A stretch of 26,560 nucleotides of DNA from Candidatus Cloacimonadota bacterium. Its GTDB lineage: Bacteria; Cloacimonadota; Cloacimonadia; Cloacimonadales; TCS61. Positions within the stretch are counted from its first letter, which is position 1; every line of letters starts with the position of its first letter. The position numbers and the translations under genes were made by a program. The stretch lies in the NCBI GenBank assembly GCA_027064945.1, contig JAMOPB010000474.1, positions 1 through 26,560 of the forward strand, read 5' to 3'. A model generated the notes under the pieces. That model had not been told where the DNA came from. It did not search any database and was given only the letters and a program-made list of their open reading frames with translations. Shown here piece after piece: positions 18,901-21,779 of this stretch.

Positions 18901-20731
18901 CCAAGAAGATGCATTAGTAGTTACATTGAATGGTGAAATTATTAACGGCACAGTAACTGAAAGTATGTTTAGTTATGCTGCCGGAGTATTAGATCCAGGA
19001 CATTATGTGATTGCTGCTAGTATAGAAGATAATGTAGGAAATGCTGGAAGCATGACTTATGAGTTTGATATTATCGGTGGAGCTCCTGAAGTTGTATTTA
19101 CTGATACAAATTTCTGGGTTAGCTCAAATGCCAATGCTGTACTTGGTTTTAATGTAATCACAGATGAAGGTAGTGAATTAGCAGAAGGTGGTGTAGTAGC
19201 TAGTATTTACACTGTTCCGGCAAATGAGCTAGTTCAAGGTCCAATGACATTATCTTCAGATGATGATTCTTATGTTGTTAATTTCAATTCTGGCGTTGTT
19301 CCTGAAGATCAAGTGGGAATTAGATTAGAAGTTGAAACAACAAACATTTGGGGTAATACATCCACATCATCACAAACATACGGAATCGATAACAATGCAC
19401 CTGTAATTACATTCATATCTCCTGAAAATGGAGCAGAATTTAATATTGGTGAGGTGGTATCTGTAGTAGCGAGTTTCTCAGACAATGGCGCTGCTGTTGT
19501 TAAAGGAACAAGAAGTTCAGTTATTTCTAAAAATAGCAATAGAACAGTTGGTTCAGGAATTATGTCTGCAGAATTGCAGATATCAGATCCAACAGGAGAA
19601 AATACAATTGTAACAACTGAAGAAGATGTTCAGTCAATAAATTCAATTGTATCTAATCTTCAATATGGAACATACACTGTAACGCTTACAGTAACAGATA
19701 AAGTAGGAAACCAAGCAATTGAAATGCTCTCATTTGCAGTGCTTGCTCCTGCTCCATCAGTAAGAATTATAGGTATTTCTACACAAGATGATATGTATTC
19801 TTATGGAGATGTTTATAATCCTGGAAATGCAATCACCTTTAATGCAGAAGTGGAAGAAGTAGCAAATGTAGATATTTCCAATATTCAATTGAATATTTAC
19901 AGGACCTATTTAGATGAAAATGAAGTTATAGAACAACTTATTCAAGAAGATGCATCATTTAGTGAAACAATTAATGGTGTTGTTCATAGCATAGTTTACA
20001 GTTCAATTCCTACAAACCTTGCTGGAGATATCGGACTAAGATATGAATTATCAGCAACAGATGTATTTGGATCAATGAAAACTGTAAGCCATTCATACAC
20101 TCTAGATAATACAGAACCTGTTATTTCTATAATTTCTCCAGAAGAAGGCTTGGAGTTTGAAGCTGGTAGTGGTTCTACAGCGAATGTGGTTATCAAAGCT
20201 AATTTTGAAGACTTAATATCAGGAATTGATATAAGTTCTTTAATGTTAGAAATAGATGGTTTGGTTATCCCTAATGATGATTCTGCATTATCAGTAAGTG
20301 GAAATCAAATTAGCTACATTGGTGATTTTGCTTCCGGAAACCATACAATTGAAATTTCAGTAAAAGATAATGTATCTAATATTGGATCAATTGCTTGGGT
20401 ATTTGTTGTTGATGAGGTAATGGAAGATGCAGTTCTTGAAAGTGCACACTTCTATCCAAATCCAATGAAATCAGGAAATTCCGGAACACTAGCATTAGTT
20501 TGGGAAAATGATGGAAATAGAGGTATTAAAACTGCATCTGTTTCAGTAAGTATCTATGATTTCTCAGGCAAACTGGTAAGAGAACTTCAAGGAACATCAG
20601 ATGATGTAATAACTTGGGATGGTAAAACAGACTCCGGTACTAAACTATCAAGGGGTATTTACTTTGCCAAAGTTGTAGTAAATAATGGATATCAAGATTA
20701 CAAAAAAGTAGTTAAGATAGCTATACAATAA
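998..20731 (+). CDS. Giant exported Ig-like repeat protein with T9SS-type C-terminal sorting domain (6577 aa)
   Basis: Probable cell-surface adhesin or surface-layer-like fibre, likely exported by Sec and then T9SS. The start at 998 follows a strong SD (gagggagg, 985-992). Residues 1-24 form a signal peptide (basic MKQKSK, hydrophobic core, cleavage near LYA/A). The body is a chain of beta-rich Ig-like units. Their boundaries show as recurring D-N-x-x-P or D-x-x-A-P motifs, for example near residues 135, 245, 395, 844, 1872, 2512, 3258, 3951, 4069, 4560, 5099, 5616, 6131 and 6370. An EF-hand-like pair sits at 2799-2848 and Asp/Asn-rich loops near 424, 2431, 3531, 3682 and 5851-5915. Residues 6485-6577 match a PNP/FlgD-Ig type sorting domain. 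The protein is very acidic, with few Lys, Arg and Cys. No enzymatic domain is seen, and the ligand is unknown. The frame is intact throughout. PorV-like and PorE-like genes follow directly. Confidence 0.93.
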   Translation: MKQKSKIFILIFVLFVFSIGLYAAVPAITDTDIEVTATNTGTNETTAIVETMITVTLTDPNHGDADAIISATADLTDFGATNIIDLTHNGNGQWTGQFTLTNGTIDDTGVCASVTATNGDGTTGPVADDLLFTVDNQIPAATDWGTLSLAQNNDDVPNAVADLSNGDPDVVRYTKGTTQVNDGDIWEIATPEFDDNFVVTNGDNFDEATLVEGSLDNILWNPTIVLHDNAGNSAQSSISSAFYVDNVIPTMDATDQDLSNTGYLRFSPSSAPVGGLDDTPDELKLSLDFENWGTTGNVAGFTLRVDEESNNIRSQLGFVTIGFADVTEESDGTLSFNWDGKVNGNYVTQTTGVYGLTLWSICDAAGNTLVLEHNLTDDTDLSNGAMINRIHSVIDNIAPVFYDYDNDNDYLELTSNTINRYFIDANNNGVADSGENTTFVGETSFSFGVERDFTVNSDLLRHELVKYWVVVEENADPTNIHYFYEGCNTAGEDTVTKPEIFEEDSYATTALLGVDENSKMTLDLGFDETFAEYPEGTYTVYAYIQDNAGNIAASAKQFNIVDHLAPAGESIEITSIHSDPNGLDSLDVDGNPIFYKDREGIYVTSDEIVVKFTINPNTSISKMVIDATVLGLGEIEVLHGEFINNVHTETWFVSDLDDVPIGKYKIGDSAGDDFSIPVTLFDDSNDQNESDFVSTSIDFNLADPPVPPVLGDAFTLELSVDNESFSPGVPYWTYSSDVNPANDDSKDSSIISYSIVSSAGEACIYTMKIEKADNSHSIVISDEIAAGATIENTYEFFGYDDDENFTLFGEGDVNVTLSVAPIEYADGGYTYENLEADPLVLNIDNTNPEFLDVQYDGFIYNNNIIASEYDPIFEFSIETTEEISTEGWEILVTDETGEPISFGAGDVLAIIDSIVTTDNLNFDVYGHITGFTADEYEGEPIKDAILVIRAANDAAGNPGRRNNPAYPLGADAFFADATEAFMDIELFNAKPSIESLEFTTWNSTTVEDFLNDANDINGFVNDNGTFELNANIGNADYVLSNIDVITADLSVFGLSETEDISNSPFNIVDTDFENGDIITIPVTISSTKYGKLLWSITKEISITADLENPIISDPEITNVTSVRTPDFISGIYRFTYTITDQNSGVKWDTATLQFNPSANIQINTPVHEDGTDLIYWDVTTSPLNNSFIDDLKAVVTVYDYVNNYETNETTWSMGDVPEISNVIIHGEVDDIYFASGSDLTVDFNLTNPDQVDYLLVELTGANGTYSWDNNNGTETSHVFEDVIADDAAEITATVTGYITTETGNVELVFGAGNNVDTIIADTKPVIDEIKFFNPDSTEVDFFSENVLETLVTQNDKPFAQVRVVAVDNNMDNDVTIDHANFTFGNVQLIDYQNDGIFVYRFYIEDYIRNTEPTGHYLAEIEANAISMYEYAADMQTRQLVILQDGFDTMFGVTNADRYSGADPEGWFAPEHQINSEFIVWSDTTVESNSLNLLGDFDNITDSVPDEIIPPTSTSYSDINIEFNNLGVTSIVSLRKHEALWLVDPDVQSIWNAYSDGESIGITFSYDDPFTNLNIVDNASIKVDLEVPSYEGVYYVAHEDATFDATINDPTFEAINSMNSIDTDLPLTFNEVTQQDEFVGKIYVKVPANDTPGVGMGEFDDIDTIENWTVNFIKYEEVGNTKSAIWEFIPTVDLTNGDQLIIQLPRIEDLVGHYNYGGEGYDSTSQNYEADAPVITINFVSDFSELAELSIFQWNNEDSAPYIRAGNEVGLKLKLQQVNQSRASVVTDISIQSVEVFTDSLENDSNDSWVALQYDNIEDEYYLANSIIAGDYVDGSALQIKYRVVYLYTYSDNSTNTETYTSNWITSYEAIIDNAAPVFETDGIRIWSESLTEAQEGYVVPGDTDANIEVRFTDEIAFDNDSVTPNVTINGLDNVVVTPLPAPVFTLNNDIWTALYSGVEIKSAVANDSYVFDVIVTDVLGNSATADRMVEVTGNQGLMPLIKAIHVNSVNAHANVPEYNIAEEHSIEINVEVQADVINYIEELWLDLSNIGGPAHQTVSDISGNSPDFVGTFILDNPTGVGTETIIAHTYRQPYGTTNVFTDEFEVDVHFDTNDMEWSNQAFAQNNVEWTFNPDADGIEISAVFTDIYGDHPEWHVNSLDSIKDWFILSNTVGGNMFLNADEEAFSVVRDISDAGHTVADTVLVTWHIDSNELHPDFFDEDLSDPQNPIWSAFENTENQTLNFNFISRNIYGEVFSNESNAVLIDDKAPVFTEAYTYGNGHNGNHTIVIGQDANVNMHLVYDDVSEVASMQANWGEFGGNIITPNATRNVAEFSMNLNSLGFNPTQSVTNNLKIILVDRLGNSTDDGFYTFGGVDVNQYIPTTFIVEENSTYDVAINDSNTFEQFSGNWYTKDADLEMVANHTIMSLDTIDNDNDGNVDEVGEGLNFDTREVWINRHTDNNWYPFNSIVANDNHVSLDGDYANFTEGEYNVKLAMENIFGQDLEKTVQFYVDKTAPVVTGIQFGNEQYTIGSVINSYSDWTTIKVHLSDPDILGTGINGSGVDYQNDLYPETAPNFSTVRLLDANDVVIAEMAQDAYLANSDYVQLSATGNWDAASLVAGDYKLEINVVDKIGNTDQYIKEFYYNHTQATFTVDIYNGTTQITDGNIDISSENVFVHVNNLVDVGTVDHVEFTLYKEGTEIDHIVTDIDNSVPFETTWDMLSAGITDYMNIYNANDMPANREWTLETKVVSNSGAESISNTTLQVFDDIGPKPTIFDYNGAGNQVAYTVDYADMFAQIDTNNDDEISLAEFTAIDVTAFDWLFTQFGDLAVEYDLIDVDANDIVDDVEFANIVFDLSNYRSVLYDYNNPTNNHNEIYAYCHYNDDGVTELSDIYENIDNNDPNWPDAWKVDFNIYNASGALVETIPNTYMEVGTDNYIADWDWTNYALNNPGVYKIEAVGTDRVNNEATSEFWVVEVKSTGNAWAELSMWNISYPNGGNENAQIADNTIYSPNSPIEDLDELRLDVIVHSADEIQSLGFFYERTNMNTGVTGAKTAVINDVVINPDMDADASNITASQLVNGSCSIVVDSSIYETDYIGNDYQYRFFVEMIDFTGAEFLLPLHASDREQEIRIDYAAPTTAALCDAAALPLQGIVNDIQLEIDANTNPIDEINAAAYTMAFKWRRVGEVDWRDLDVANVVNFTIDNNPLNTLYNCNNWNTGIIYVSDNVLEGNVETAIEVTDARGNTAMSSPVTVYLDNQAPIAPANILTYVPVDAVQTTINVVPADTYTVRNNTLLSIKVYRDQITHLGTAYPADGQVDDLAMPIKLFDVDTGQIVAYDHELETDANGDYYEFEYVFNIPMNTTEVRNFAVVAHDIRNNEEDMTIDLQLEIVDETIVTNIEGYVEGAENSDNIAVGGIMNIPVTMAGDTDHIALVQYSINNDEAWTDVVAVPYTDDVSVDFKLSNDDPMLNWAMGAAPINTVPGIHIVNTDTDSEILELVLTGNDWNGTKVFNLPAAATMQTINYTYVIDANNDGVVVGDEYGNPDYMFKPENLILTHYFYQYDTTGMNGYYTFRATNVDADENDVLNEKLIPIDNNAIAMTPGIGIQGYENNWIAEGEQLTLFNNIDNIGAVDGAVDVYYQYLAHNNNGDFWVNVGTSNDIGADYAVNFIAPDPENDGNDNDLDGVIDEADEANTMYYFRGFAVDAAGNMSVYSNTTINVDASEAKMLINTVAGTQIVDPNAETIINIPLNGMLEITAIDVTEQIFDGAVTATYEWSRLENNGWSNWNPINLVPVPATESVTWTLADIENAEDSYQLKVTAFDRFGQSTATTAAIMLNDENMPSATITAIGGAVIVGDYAFINSANITNPAVITANYPDADNIATLRFDYSVDNTNWIYLGTHDFTRGSVNQNWTIPNTDAGNHYYVRVIAEDLYGNDSVQQVMEYYIDNEAPGIPTVTLDSHYNQALNALVINPTETLEMTIENIVAASEHSFGDIKTINISFGNQVMNVVNLDAVAVDSVPVEKDFDQALWNNLYDGRHDFTIQAIDFAGNASTITNVLDEVIFDTTAPIVQNFAPVNGAWENVYNQTSSFVFDYTDGTGVGVNATAAFAAYFTYNNVVDTVQTYVLDDVAGTITFDWTPSAEMQEFIVNNGDEINVDVSLDLSDKLGQLTQFDVPNDYTLHYGIPALTRVMLVEDNVSNVATRHYINWDNNNLGEFVNANEMVGGNEITLYSYVPHLGEIPTSISYKYLAPGLDETIEANWEDCVVNTTQQNWNFIDPQFIANNQSQYTSVWDTSLLTERGDYKVKLISHYNSFESESIVQFEIYNGLIYPEITAISNIQNADAEYILERGETYTLETAFSNDEAVVDFVKYKYRYVSHNGADYIPVSDWMSFGDINGVEQNTWIDVNDDTVYPYEITIYPYYMINYKVQIIGLVKDIYGREMTIEEFIGNSGTPAYAELQDTVGPVAEITTDVVGEWASANLANGIVQITAALTDPSGVDHAELYFNNVLIDSELPLVENVDVTDLVSGTYEIRAEAWDTYNNYSTTTYSVNVDNDIPIISDIELFTTATRDINEAAVIDSISATITDAQSLVDPTTIILDGLNANNIVADSYENGVATWIFNPAIVLPNDVPFITYAVNANDNVGLTAVEYTEDFDIDVAPTIASVVVENTNNDTYMKDSDNLKVTVGLTDWERIAEMTITIDSDPVQTIQVVNIAETVEHTFNNVIATEGNANITATVEITTNYTTPITVSEIGTIAVDNDLPTANMVVTEGVLERESTVILNSNAADALSGVETVTFAYRMAVAEGQPANVWIDITDPALVDPFTTQEWQVPADLEFGAYYEFQAVVTDSVGLAFESISPTYEVTDSDTDITIASVEGELPPVVGPNGEYYPIATRLHGVIDLVSNVNEPNVPKLKYWIKENTAGANWVELGVSEDNANNYAFSFDTTDETLALADGVDYQDYFIGVAPNERNAAEIRDMVLVRIDNRMDINITTTLDTAINSEMEVIFSVLSDDEIDMNSATLGYAITINPEDWMFVPVTVERISQTQYAATADITGLNGYYNFKLVVNDMASTPNVVEHAFATDIMVDTTVPEVNIAEVNGETDLTDLSVELGNPINIVATAFDVLGGQEAQIASGIEKVEFYYNGNLISEDTTEPYEATLSTVGFTLGNYELQAKVYDNVGNEGIPSIVDIEIVTPSNLQPYAVISGFRFDEENCNEDYVYAVAEQWCNEIIESIRFEYTTDGVEWNEFGFADNNNDPYYEVQFNAEVMSNVIKIRTVAVINGEDSDIMPELAVTYSTEMGGSFVPTSTMMPTIYNDNKLVIENATDMPYITQLLDNAYIADLAVEMNGNVYETDINVVGAGEYQYWISSWNMVDDVQMTSIDFEVYANNAEMSGIAVESNLNIFFPQIYAEEEALMNNYLADDDYTALAPIFAVNSIPQGVGTITLDVADNIDLSAGAMYAAVWNGDEWAYSTTFDYDDTANTVTFDNALNAVYTVVQFGTPTVFVQFDSIDPSYMVDTAEWTIDNTEVSFFVYDEIIENGGYQSPNNVDFQMFVDDLEVAANYANGFVTCNLIDLEAGEHNVEVLVTVDGYTATAEHTFYVDITAPVITATGSQLNETNLDIVSNIFDMETGLESVNLFIAPVGNGTTPVDIDFDVNNTDFVYTLSINDIYGLIGTNTDIAELTAVWTAENNLGMQEFENVYYTVNLTGPTINFMADADAGWWLNPINTPNINFEVSVAEGTTIPNDGVTVDIYEVRFDGIEIALQEDMTIAGTENGLVYTYTVGFGQMLSPNAAGVRLEVSAENNYGSISTSQQTYSIDYAPPTMWALSPVGDPIDNDNDGLFNEDPIDGVNQDQDWEDWNNNGIWDVDGWVDINNNNVWDFVDYNNNGVHDPGEPMEPITIGEPGIVDEDVRDFYADELQYGTEVSIALAYEDVVGQIEYDDVWYYTGTSGIQEDALVVTLNGEIINGTVTESMFSYAAGVLDPGHYVIAASIEDNVGNAGSMTYEFDIIGGAPEVVFTDTNFWVSSNANAVLGFNVITDEGSELAEGGVVASIYTVPANELVQGPMTLSSDDDSYVVNFNSGVVPEDQVGIRLEVETTNIWGNTSTSSQTYGIDNNAPVITFISPENGAEFNIGEVVSVVASFSDNGAAVVKGTRSSVISKNSNRTVGSGIMSAELQISDPTGENTIVTTEEDVQSINSIVSNLQYGTYTVTLTVTDKVGNQAIEMLSFAVLAPAPSVRIIGISTQDDMYSYGDVYNPGNAITFNAEVEEVANVDISNIQLNIYRTYLDENEVIEQLIQEDASFSETINGVVHSIVYSSIPTNLAGDIGLRYELSATDVFGSMKTVSHSYTLDNTEPVISIISPEEGLEFEAGSGSTANVVIKANFEDLISGIDISSLMLEIDGLVIPNDDSALSVSGNQISYIGDFASGNHTIEISVKDNVSNIGSIAWVFVVDEVMEDAVLESAHFYPNPMKSGNSGTLALVWENDGNRGIKTASVSVSIYDFSGKLVRELQGTSDDVITWDGKTDSGTKLSRGIYFAKVVVNNGYQDYKKVVKIAIQ
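9392..9541 (+). other. EF-hand-like calcium-binding pair inside the giant protein (residues 2799-2848)
   Basis: Loop 1 (residues 2799-2810, DTNNDDEISLAE) has Asp/Asn/Asp at positions 1, 3 and 5, Ser at 9 and Glu at 12, which is the canonical EF-hand pattern, followed by Phe. Loop 2 (2837-2848, DVDANDIVDDVE) has Asp/Asp/Asn at 1, 3 and 5, Asp at 9 and Glu at 12, also followed by Phe. The loops start 38 residues apart, which fits a paired EF-hand or dockerin-like unit. It lies just after an Ig boundary near residue 2767. Calcium binding is inferred from the motif. Confidence 0.72.
18161..20427 (+). repeat. Threefold C-terminal two-domain module of the giant protein (residues about 5722-6475)
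   Basis: Three diverged protein-level modules start near P5724, P6030 and P6253. Each runs from a P-x-(I/V)-x-(F/I) strand through an 'IY' strand, a G-x-R-(L/Y)-E strand, an S-x-(S/T)-x-x-(T/S)-Y strand with ID or LD, then (A/E)-P and S-P-x-x-G, and into a second Ig-like half. Spacings are about 306, 223 and 230 residues. The first is longer because it carries the Asp/Asn-rich insert at 5851-5915. The modules precede the sorting domain, so they would form the stalk nearest the cell surface. Confidence 0.7.
18548..18742 (+). other. Asp/Asn-rich calcium-loop segment (thrombospondin type 3-like), residues 5851-5915
   Basis: About 65 residues made of short D/N-rich loops: DNDNDGLFNED, then W-x-x-W-N-N-N-G-I-W-D, D-I-N-N-N-N-V-W-D and D-Y-N-N-N-G-V-H-D-P-G-E. 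They resemble type 3 thrombospondin and related calcium loops, found in many bacterial surface proteins. The segment interrupts the first C-terminal module exactly at its S-P-x-G linker. Calcium binding is inferred from the motif only. Confidence 0.65.
20450..20731 (+). other. C-terminal T9SS-type sorting domain of the giant protein (residues 6485-6577)
   Basis: The last 93 residues open with F-Y-P-N-P and continue with S-V-S-I-Y-D-F-S-G-K-L-V-R-E. Then come W-D-G-K-T-D-S-G and S-R-G-I-Y-F-A-K-V, ending K-K-V-V-K-I-A-I-Q. The P-N-P start and the G-I-Y-x-x-K-V strand match type A T9SS C-terminal domains, and the W-D-G-x-x-x-x-G strand is typical of FlgD-Ig-like folds. In T9SS organisms this domain directs translocation across the outer membrane and surface attachment. 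Cleavage and anchoring here are inferred. Confidence 0.82.
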
Positions 20732-20737
20732 TCTAAA

Positions 20738-20766
20738 TGCAGAGGGAGGAATCTCCTCCCTCTGCA
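20738..20766 (+). other. Strong intercistronic hairpin between giant gene and PorV-like gene
   Basis: A perfect 13-bp stem, GC-rich for this DNA, pairs 20738-20750 (tgcagagggagga) with 20754-20766 (tcctccctctgca) around a 3-nt loop. It begins 7 nt after the stop codon at 20729-20731. No T-tract follows, so it is unlikely to be a simple terminator. It may protect the 3' end of the giant message, pause polymerase, or tune translation of the next gene. Its right arm is also complementary to that gene's SD. Confidence 0.85.
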
Positions 20767-20774
20767 ATATTCAT

Positions 20775-20780
20775 GGAGGA
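20775..20780 (+). promoter_or_regulatory. Ribosome binding site that fixes the PorV-like start
   Basis: GGAGGA lies 4 nt before ATG at 20785. The alternative in-frame ATG at 20737 falls in the foot of the hairpin 20738-20766, has no good SD, and would place 16 polar residues before a clear signal peptide. The start at 20785 is therefore preferred. Confidence 0.85.
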
Positions 20781-20784
20781 AATA

Positions 20785-21738
20785 ATGAATAAGAAAATAT
20801 TTACTCTGGTATTGTTGACTATATGCATGTTTAGTTTTTTGTTTGCTGAACAAAATTCTTCAGCTGCTGCATATATGAGACTTGGAACCGGTGCAAAAGC
20901 AATGGCTATGGGCGGAACAGGTGTTGCCAGTATAGATAATATTACTGCAACTTATTGGAATCCTGCCGGATTAGCTAATCTGAAAACATTTGAATTTGGA
21001 TCAATGATTGCCGATGGTTTAGGATGGGATAGATCTTACAATTATTCTGCTATTGGTTTTCGTTTACCAAATGGTTATGCAGCTTTAAGCTGGAATAATG
21101 CAAATGTTAGTGATATCAAAGGATATGATGAAAATGATAATTTCACAGGAAACTTCGATAATAGTGAACACAATATAGGCCTTAGTTATGCTTTAGGTTC
21201 ACCAAAGTTTAAACTTGGTGCAACTGTAAAAGCGTTTATTTCATCAATTGATGGTGATTTTGAAACAGGATACGGAACTGATTTGGGTATTATCTATGAT
21301 GCAAATCAATATTTTAGTATTGGTGTTATGTGTAGAGATTTATATTCAGAATATGTAAATGAAGAAGTTCCTTCTCAATATTCATTCGGAATTACAATGC
21401 ATCCAATTTATGGCTTAACACTAAATTCAGATTTCAAAGCTGAAAAAGATGATGAAAATATCGAAGTAGGCGTTGGAGCTGAATATTGGATCGGTTTGGG
21501 AGAAGATGTTGAAGTAAGCTCTACACTTGGAGAAATTTCTGCTGAAGAAAAAACAAGTTGGGATGACTTGTTATCTAATGCCGAAGGCGGATTACGTGTA
21601 GGAATCGATGATGGTTCGTTTACAGCAGGATTCGGTCTAAGATATAAGGTTATTGAAGCAAGTTATGCGTATGGCGCAGCAAAAGACGATAAATTAACAG
21701 AAGATTCTCATAGATTCTCTTTAATTTTTAGATTTTGA
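20785..21738 (+). CDS. PorV/PorQ-family outer-membrane barrel protein (UPF0164-like)
   Basis: 317-residue outer-membrane protein. Residues 1-21 are a signal peptide (MNKKIF, then a hydrophobic core ending LFA/EQN). The mature N-terminus has the family hallmark: S-A-A-A-Y-M-R-L-G-T-G-A-K-A-M-A-M-G-G-T-G-V-A, followed by A-T-Y-W-N-P-A-G-L-A. Alternating beta strands follow, and the chain ends in F-R-F, a typical beta-barrel C-terminus. In Bacteroidetes, PorV binds the C-terminal domains of T9SS cargo after translocation and passes them to the attachment complex. PorQ and other family members share the N-terminal motif, so orthology to PorV itself is uncertain and no symbol is given. The gene starts 53 nt after the giant cargo gene and ends 41 nt before the PorE-like gene, which suggests a dedicated partner. 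Confidence 0.85.
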   Translation: MNKKIFTLVLLTICMFSFLFAEQNSSAAAYMRLGTGAKAMAMGGTGVASIDNITATYWNPAGLANLKTFEFGSMIADGLGWDRSYNYSAIGFRLPNGYAALSWNNANVSDIKGYDENDNFTGNFDNSEHNIGLSYALGSPKFKLGATVKAFISSIDGDFETGYGTDLGIIYDANQYFSIGVMCRDLYSEYVNEEVPSQYSFGITMHPIYGLTLNSDFKAEKDDENIEVGVGAEYWIGLGEDVEVSSTLGEISAEEKTSWDDLLSNAEGGLRVGIDDGSFTAGFGLRYKVIEASYAYGAAKDDKLTEDSHRFSLIFRF

Positions 21739-21779
21739 GAAACTGAAATGAAATATTTATTTAATTAAGCGAGGATCAT

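Noticed and set aside
998..20731. Recurrent gataat/gatgat runs as a possible CRISPR or tandem DNA repeat
   Set aside because: They are Asp/Asn codon runs within one coding frame, with no regular repeat-spacer period.
20737..20784. Upstream in-frame ATG extending the PorV-like protein by 16 residues
   Set aside because: It overlaps the hairpin stem, lacks an SD, and puts polar residues before a clear signal peptide. ATG at 20785 has GGAGGA at ideal spacing.
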